This document shows, in pieces, positions 60,748 through 64,000 of a stretch of DNA of 64,000 nucleotides. The stretch's first letter is position 1. Every line of letters starts with the position of its first letter. The notes beneath the pieces are model-generated. The model made no database searches, was not told the DNA's origin, and was given only the letters and a program-made list of their open reading frames with translations. The DNA is from Actinomycetota bacterium (GTDB lineage: Bacteria; Actinomycetota; CADDZG01; JAHWKV01): positions 204,738 through 268,737 of the forward strand of contig JAUJPC010000003.1 of the NCBI GenBank assembly GCA_030447305.1, in the 5' to 3' direction. The position numbers and the translations under genes are program-made.

Positions 60748-60915
60748 ATGGCAACCAAGAGCGACAAGCGGCCCCATGTGACTCTGGCGTGCCAGGAGTG
60801 CAAGCGCCGCAACTACATAACCACCAAGAACCGCCAGAAGCAGCAGGGCCGGATGGAGCTGAAGAAGTACTGCAGGTGGTGCAGGACCCATACCCCTCAT
60901 CGGGAGACCAGATAG
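60748..60915 (+). CDS. rpmG: 50S ribosomal protein L33
   Basis: A 55-codon gene, [20 protein letters not shown] at the start, with two CxxC pairs (CQEC, CRWC), the zinc-binding C+ form of L33. It follows tuf by 14 bp and ends before a strong hairpin. Confidence 0.95.
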   Translation: MATKSDKRPHVTLACQECKRRNYITTKNRQKQQGRMELKKYCRWCRTHTPHRETR

Positions 60916-60982
60916 TCGGCGTCTTTCGGTGCGGGGGGGGAAGGGTCCGTTCAACACAACCGAAGATCATTCGATCCAACCC

Positions 60983-61011
60983 AGGGCGCCCCGTAACTTA
61001 CGGGGCGCCCT
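60983..61011 (+). terminator. Terminator hairpin after rpmG
   Basis: AGGGCGCCCCGT-AACTT-ACGGGGCGCCCT, a perfect 12-bp stem with a 5-nt loop, lacking a T-tract as common at high G+C. Confidence 0.7.
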
Positions 61012-61018
61012 CGGCGTC
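60993..61018 (+). promoter_or_regulatory. Candidate ECF-type promoter of the sigma gene
   Basis: GTAACT (60993-60998), 16-bp spacer, CGTC (61015-61018), 19 bp before TTG 61038. GTAAC/CGTC resembles GGAAC/CGTC-type ECF promoters. It overlaps the terminator loop. The same pair recurs upstream of the membrane gene at 62143. Confidence 0.35.
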
Positions 61019-61037
61019 TGAGCGGTAGGCAACCATT

Positions 61038-61598
61038 TTGGACGTCCCCGACAGCATCATCAAAGCGTGCCAAGAGGGCGACCAAGCCGCGTTTGAGGAG
61101 TTGATTCGTTTGACCCACGCATCTGTGTACTCGCTTTCACTCAGAATCGTGGGCAATCCGGAGGACGCCGCAGAGGTCACACAGGACGTTTTCATCAAGC
61201 TTCTGCGGGTCATCCGACAGTTCCGGGGCGATGCGAAGTTTTCAACCTGGCTCTATCGCGTTACCTCCAACGTGGCAATAACGCTGCTACGCCGCAGATC
61301 TCGCCGTAAGATCGAGGTTCGGATGGAGCCGGAGGACTGGAGCCTTCTGCCCGCCGCAGAATCTTCGGACCCGGCGGTTACTGCGGAGCAACGGTCGCTT
61401 CGGGTGAGACTTGATGCGGCAATCGCCTCGTTGCCCATGGACTACAGGACCGTGGTCGTGATGAAGGATGTCTACGGCCTCGGGTTCGACGAGATTGCGG
61501 AGCAGCTCCATATTCAGGAGGGGACGGCACGGGTCAGGTTGCACCGGGCTCGTCAGAAGCTTAAGAACATGTTGCATGACGAACTGGCGGTGGGATGA
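61038..61598 (+). CDS. ECF-family RNA polymerase sigma factor
   Basis: The 186-residue protein has sigma region 2 (NPEDAAEVTQDVFIKLLR, FRGDAKFSTWLYRVTSN) and region 4 (LPMDYRTVVVMKDVYGLGFD, IAEQLHIQEGTARVRLHRARQKL). TTG start 61038. The overlapping downstream gene encodes its probable anti-sigma factor. Regulated promoters are unknown; candidates are listed. Confidence 0.92.
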   Translation: MDVPDSIIKACQEGDQAAFEELIRLTHASVYSLSLRIVGNPEDAAEVTQDVFIKLLRVIRQFRGDAKFSTWLYRVTSNVAITLLRRRSRRKIEVRMEPEDWSLLPAAESSDPAVTAEQRSLRVRLDAAIASLPMDYRTVVVMKDVYGLGFDEIAEQLHIQEGTARVRLHRARQKLKNMLHDELAVG

Positions 61599-62005
61599 GG
61601 GAGCAGACAGAAGCGATGGAGTGTGCAGAAGCCCGGGATCACTTCCCGGCATTTGATCAGCAGACTTTTCCAACGCAGGTGCTGGAGCACCTGAAGGCTT
61701 GTGCGGACTGCCGGGCCGAGCTGGCGGAGTACCGGGCGCTCGAGGCAAGGCTGGCCGGCCTGGCCGCCGTCGACATCCAGCCGCCTGCATGGTTGTTCGG
61801 CGTCATCACCGAGAAGGTTGCGGAGACGGCCCGGCGGCGTGCGGCAATTTATCAGGCCCGCAAGCAGCTCGAGAACGTGACCACCCCGATCGGGGAGCAT
61901 CGCGTTGCTGCGGGGTCCGCTTTGGGACTGGCGGTCCTGGCGGGAGCTGTGCTGTTCGGACGGTCCCGGCGCCATCAGCGGGTAGGCGGCGTCCGAGCGG
62001 CCTGA
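61595..62005 (+). CDS. Zinc-type anti-sigma factor
   Basis: The 136-residue protein has a ZAS motif HLKACADC (H-x3-C-x2-C), an additional N-terminal Cys/His set, and one membrane helix near 105-122, then a short basic tail. ATGA overlap with the sigma gene supports a sigma/anti-sigma pair. It likely holds the sigma factor at the membrane until a redox or envelope signal. Confidence 0.85.
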   Translation: MREQTEAMECAEARDHFPAFDQQTFPTQVLEHLKACADCRAELAEYRALEARLAGLAAVDIQPPAWLFGVITEKVAETARRRAAIYQARKQLENVTTPIGEHRVAAGSALGLAVLAGAVLFGRSRRHQRVGGVRAA

Positions 62006-62044
62006 AGGCGAGTCGCCTCAAGGCCGCTGGAGAATTCCCTACTT

Positions 62045-62069
62045 GTAACTACCCCGCTGATCCTGCGTC
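62045..62069 (+). promoter_or_regulatory. Second candidate ECF-type promoter
   Basis: GTAACT (62045-62050), 15-bp spacer, CGTC (62066-62069), 74 bp before ATG 62143. Resembles the element before the sigma gene. Confidence 0.35.
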
Positions 62070-62142
62070 ATATCAGCACAGAATTCGGGAAACGCTTCGG
62101 CCGCCGGCCGGGGGAGGAGCCCGAAAAAGCAGGAGGTTTCGA

Positions 62143-62388
62143 ATGGAAGTTCTCGTCGCAGTGGTCCTCGGTATCGCCGCAGGCATCTTCATCAAGGGAG
62201 TCTTTCTCAAGGACTCCAGCATGTTGTGGGACGTCGTGCTTGGCGCAACCGGTGGTCTGGTCGCCTACTTCCTGGCAGGCGCACTCTCCGAGAGCATCTA
62301 CGGTTACGTAGCCACCCTCGGTACCGCAGTAGTCGTCGCAGGTGTGCTGACCGGGCTCGTAAGCAGGTTCAACCACCCCGCTGCGTAA
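62143..62388 (+). CDS. Small three-helix membrane protein
   Basis: The 81-residue protein has three hydrophobic segments (MEVLVAVVLGIAAGIFIKGV, VVLGATGGLVAYFLAGAL, TLGTAVVVAGVLTGLV) and a Gly-rich character similar to YeaQ-type stress proteins. AGGAGG lies 6 bp before ATG 62143. Downstream of the sigma/anti-sigma pair and a possible ECF promoter, so it may be an ECF target. Confidence 0.7.
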   Translation: MEVLVAVVLGIAAGIFIKGVFLKDSSMLWDVVLGATGGLVAYFLAGALSESIYGYVATLGTAVVVAGVLTGLVSRFNHPAA

Positions 62389-62435
62389 ACAGCGGAGGAA
62401 TCATCGAATAGCCGCCGTTCTAACGGCAGCAGGTC

Positions 62436-62467
62436 GCAAGAAGGGGCGCTTCGGCGCCCCTTCTTGC
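62436..62467 (+). terminator. Strong terminator hairpin
   Basis: GCAAGAAGGGGCGC-TTCG-GCGCCCCTTCTTGC: perfect 14-bp stem with a stable TTCG tetraloop. Confidence 0.8.
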
Positions 62468-62543
62468 TGTCTGCACAGGTTCATCCTGGGGAGTCGAAGA
62501 AGTGGGAAACTTCCCGGCTTGTCCCGCGGAGCGGTCCATCACC

Positions 62544-62549
62544 TATACT
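62544..62549 (+). promoter_or_regulatory. -10 TATACT before tRNA-Trp
   Basis: TATACT with TTGTCC at 62519-62524 (19-bp spacer). About 38 bp before the mature tRNA 5' end; the tRNA, secE and nusG may share this promoter. Confidence 0.45.
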
Positions 62550-62587
62550 TATTCGGTTGCACGGGCACTGCTGTGTGCCATCTCATT

Positions 62588-62660
62588 AGGCCCGTGGCTC
62601 AATTGGCAGAGCACCGGTCTCCAAAACCGGGGGTTGGGGGTTCAAGTCCCTCCGGGCCTG
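62588..62660 (+). tRNA. tRNA-Trp (CCA)
   Basis: Acceptor AGGCCCG pairs with CGGGCCT, discriminator G. Anticodon loop TCCAAAA region gives CCA. T-loop TTCAAGT. The tRNA-Trp-secE-nusG order is common in bacteria. Confidence 0.95.
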
Positions 62661-62697
62661 CCGGGTCCACCTAATCCCATACGCGGAGTCTCAAGTC

Positions 62698-63330
62698 ATG
62701 GCAGCAGAAGGTGATAAGCAGGGCAAGGAGGCCGTAAAGCCTTCAGGCGGCGCCAGGCCGGCCTCCGGGCGCGCAAAGACGGCGCCACGCGGGGGTGCCA
62801 AGCCCACGGGTCGTGCCACCGGCTCGGCCAACCGGTCCACCTCCCGATCCGCTGGGCGTGCTGGCACGAAGTCCGCCGACAAGGCGGCGCCGGCGAAGCC
62901 GGCAAAGGCGGCAGCGAAACCGGCGGCCAAGCCGGCATCACGCCCTCCCCGCGGAGTCACGGCTACCGCCAAGGCCGAGAGAAGCCCGAAGGGTGGCGCC
63001 AAAGTAGTCAAGACTGACGAGCCCGGGGCGGACGGTGCAGGAACCGGTGTAAACCGCGAAATGAAGCGGATGATGCGCAAGCGCGAAGGCTCCGCGGACC
63101 GTCTCAAGCGCTCACCAACTGTTCCAAGTCGCAAGCGAACCAAGCCGGTGACCTTCCTTAAGGAAGTCAGAGGAGAGTTGGGTCGGGTGGCCTGGCCCAC
63201 GAGGCAGGAGGTCATCACCTACAGCATGGTGGTTCTGGTAACTGTGATCTTCTTCATGGTCGTTATTGCGGGTATCGATTACGTGGCTCTAAAGGGCGTC
63301 CTGTGGCTGATCGACCGAGGAGGCAGATAA
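62698..63330 (+). CDS. secE: Preprotein translocase subunit SecE with long basic extension
   Basis: The last 65 residues are a typical single-helix SecE (FLKEVRGELGRVAWPTRQEV, then a membrane helix). They are preceded by about 145 residues rich in Lys, Ala, Gly, Pro and Arg with repeated AKPAAKPA-like units, probably disordered and cytoplasmic. Extensions occur in other actinobacterial SecE proteins but this one is long. Confidence 0.92.
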   Translation: MAAEGDKQGKEAVKPSGGARPASGRAKTAPRGGAKPTGRATGSANRSTSRSAGRAGTKSADKAAPAKPAKAAAKPAAKPASRPPRGVTATAKAERSPKGGAKVVKTDEPGADGAGTGVNREMKRMMRKREGSADRLKRSPTVPSRKRTKPVTFLKEVRGELGRVAWPTRQEVITYSMVVLVTVIFFMVVIAGIDYVALKGVLWLIDRGGR

Positions 63331-64000
63331 TTGGCTGAGGATCAAAGTCTTGCTGTGACAGATGAGCCGGCAAGCGACGAGGACGGCCGGGCGTCTGTCT
63401 TGAACGGCGAGGCTACCGGCGACATGGACGTTGCTGAGGCCCGGCTCGACTCTACCGAGGACACCGAAGCCGCGGACGACGGCGGAGCGGAGGCTCGCGA
63501 GCATGATCTCGAGATGCCGTTCAGCGAGCGGCCGGGGGACTGGTTCGTGGTCCACACCTACGCCGGCTACGAGAACAAGGTCAAGGGCAGCATCCTGACC
63601 CGTATCAACTCCATGAACATGGAGGAGAAGATCTTCGAGGTCGTCATCCCCATGGAAGACGTTATGGAATTCAAGGGTGGCAAGAAGCAGGTCGTGCAGA
63701 AGAAGGTCTTCCCCGGCTACCTGCTGGTGCGCATGTACCTGGAGGACGACTCCTGGTACGTCGTTCGCAACACCCCGGGGGTGACCGGCTTCGTCGGTTC
63801 CGGGGCAAAACCCATTCCGCTGGCGCCCAAGGAGGTCGAGAAGATCCTGAGGGTCAAGCCGGTCGAAAAGCTTAAGCCGCGTCTGGAGTTCGAGGAGGGC
63901 GAGAGCGTCCGAGTGGTCACGGAGCCGTTCTCCAACTTCACGGGCACCATCTCCGAGATCAACGTTGATCAATCCAAGCTCAAGGTGCTCGTGAATGTGT
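63331..64000 (+). CDS. nusG: Transcription antitermination factor NusG, partial
   Basis: TTG 63331 follows GAGGAGGC at good spacing and directly succeeds the secE stop. An acidic N-terminal extension of about 62 residues (many Asp/Glu/Ala) is followed by the NGN domain (WFVVHTYAGYENKVK, VFPGYLLVRMYLEDDSW, NTPGVTGFVG) and the start of the KOW domain (EGESVRVVTEPFSNFTGTI). The window ends inside KOW. Confidence 0.95.
   Translation, partial: MAEDQSLAVTDEPASDEDGRASVLNGEATGDMDVAEARLDSTEDTEAADDGGAEAREHDLEMPFSERPGDWFVVHTYAGYENKVKGSILTRINSMNMEEKIFEVVIPMEDVMEFKGGKKQVVQKKVFPGYLLVRMYLEDDSWYVVRNTPGVTGFVGSGAKPIPLAPKEVEKILRVKPVEKLKPRLEFEEGESVRVVTEPFSNFTGTISEINVDQSKLKVLVNV

Overview
The window is chromosomal DNA from a high-G+C bacterium, most likely an actinobacterium from a deep-branching class. 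Supporting signs are an mshA-like glycosyltransferase, proC followed by an excisionase-type HTH gene and a 33-residue bS22-type ribosomal protein (the mycobacterial Rv0500/Rv0500A/Rv0500B order), an RsiG-type c-di-GMP anti-sigma factor, a geranylgeranyl reductase just before nuo, probable leaderless starts, and many GTG/TTG starts with ATGA overlaps. System I (Ccm) cytochrome c maturation and an 11-gene nuo cluster are unusual for well-studied actinobacteria. No rRNA, CRISPR array, insertion sequence or phage is visible.

Layout. 0-4 kb: edge of a secreted Gly/Asp-rich protein, peptide deformylase, an ACT-repeat protein, then an rsiG / HD-GYP pair (c-di-GMP reader plus predicted hydrolase). 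4-9.3 kb: mshA-like gene, a 0.7-kb structured gap, proC, HTH gene, bS22, a SAM hydroxide adenosyltransferase with no normal start codon. 9.3-11.5 kb: response regulator, membrane protein, ccdA, glutaredoxin. 11.6-23.5 kb: an almost unbroken minus-strand respiratory block, ccmE-F-H-I / hypothetical / ccmA-B-C-D, then 2TM protein / ferredoxin / cytochrome b6 / subunit IV / Rieske / dihaem cytochrome c / hypothetical. 23.7-35.7 kb: geranylgeranyl reductase and nuoABCDHIJKLMN without nuoEFG; a 59-bp tandem duplication between nuoC and nuoD creates two coupled mini-ORFs. 35.7-42.2 kb: GNAT, glnD, htpX, M23 peptidase, HIT, yajQ, tRNA-Tyr. 42.5-50.2 kb: PAS, MBL-fold, a giant kinase-ATPase-TPR-cyclase gene, VOC, GYD and DUF427 genes, with four single-base frameshifts in short base runs. 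50.3-54.8 kb: two membrane-associated GTPases and a MidA-type methyltransferase. 54.8-58 kb: a compact MerR / degenerate-nuclease-like / PD-(D/E)xK-like operon convergent with a DNA methyltransferase, a candidate unusual restriction-modification or defence unit. 58-64 kb: corA, tRNA-Thr, tRNA-Met, tuf, rpmG, an ECF sigma/anti-sigma pair with a small membrane protein, tRNA-Trp, secE and the start of nusG.

Together the respiratory genes describe a menaquinone chain: a complex I core without the NADH module feeds quinol to a b6/subunit IV/Rieske/cytochrome c complex, whose c-haems are installed by the adjoining Ccm system with CcdA supplying reductant. The strongest leads are the R-M-like island, the rsiG/HD-GYP cassette, and the nuoC-nuoD mini-ORF duplication.
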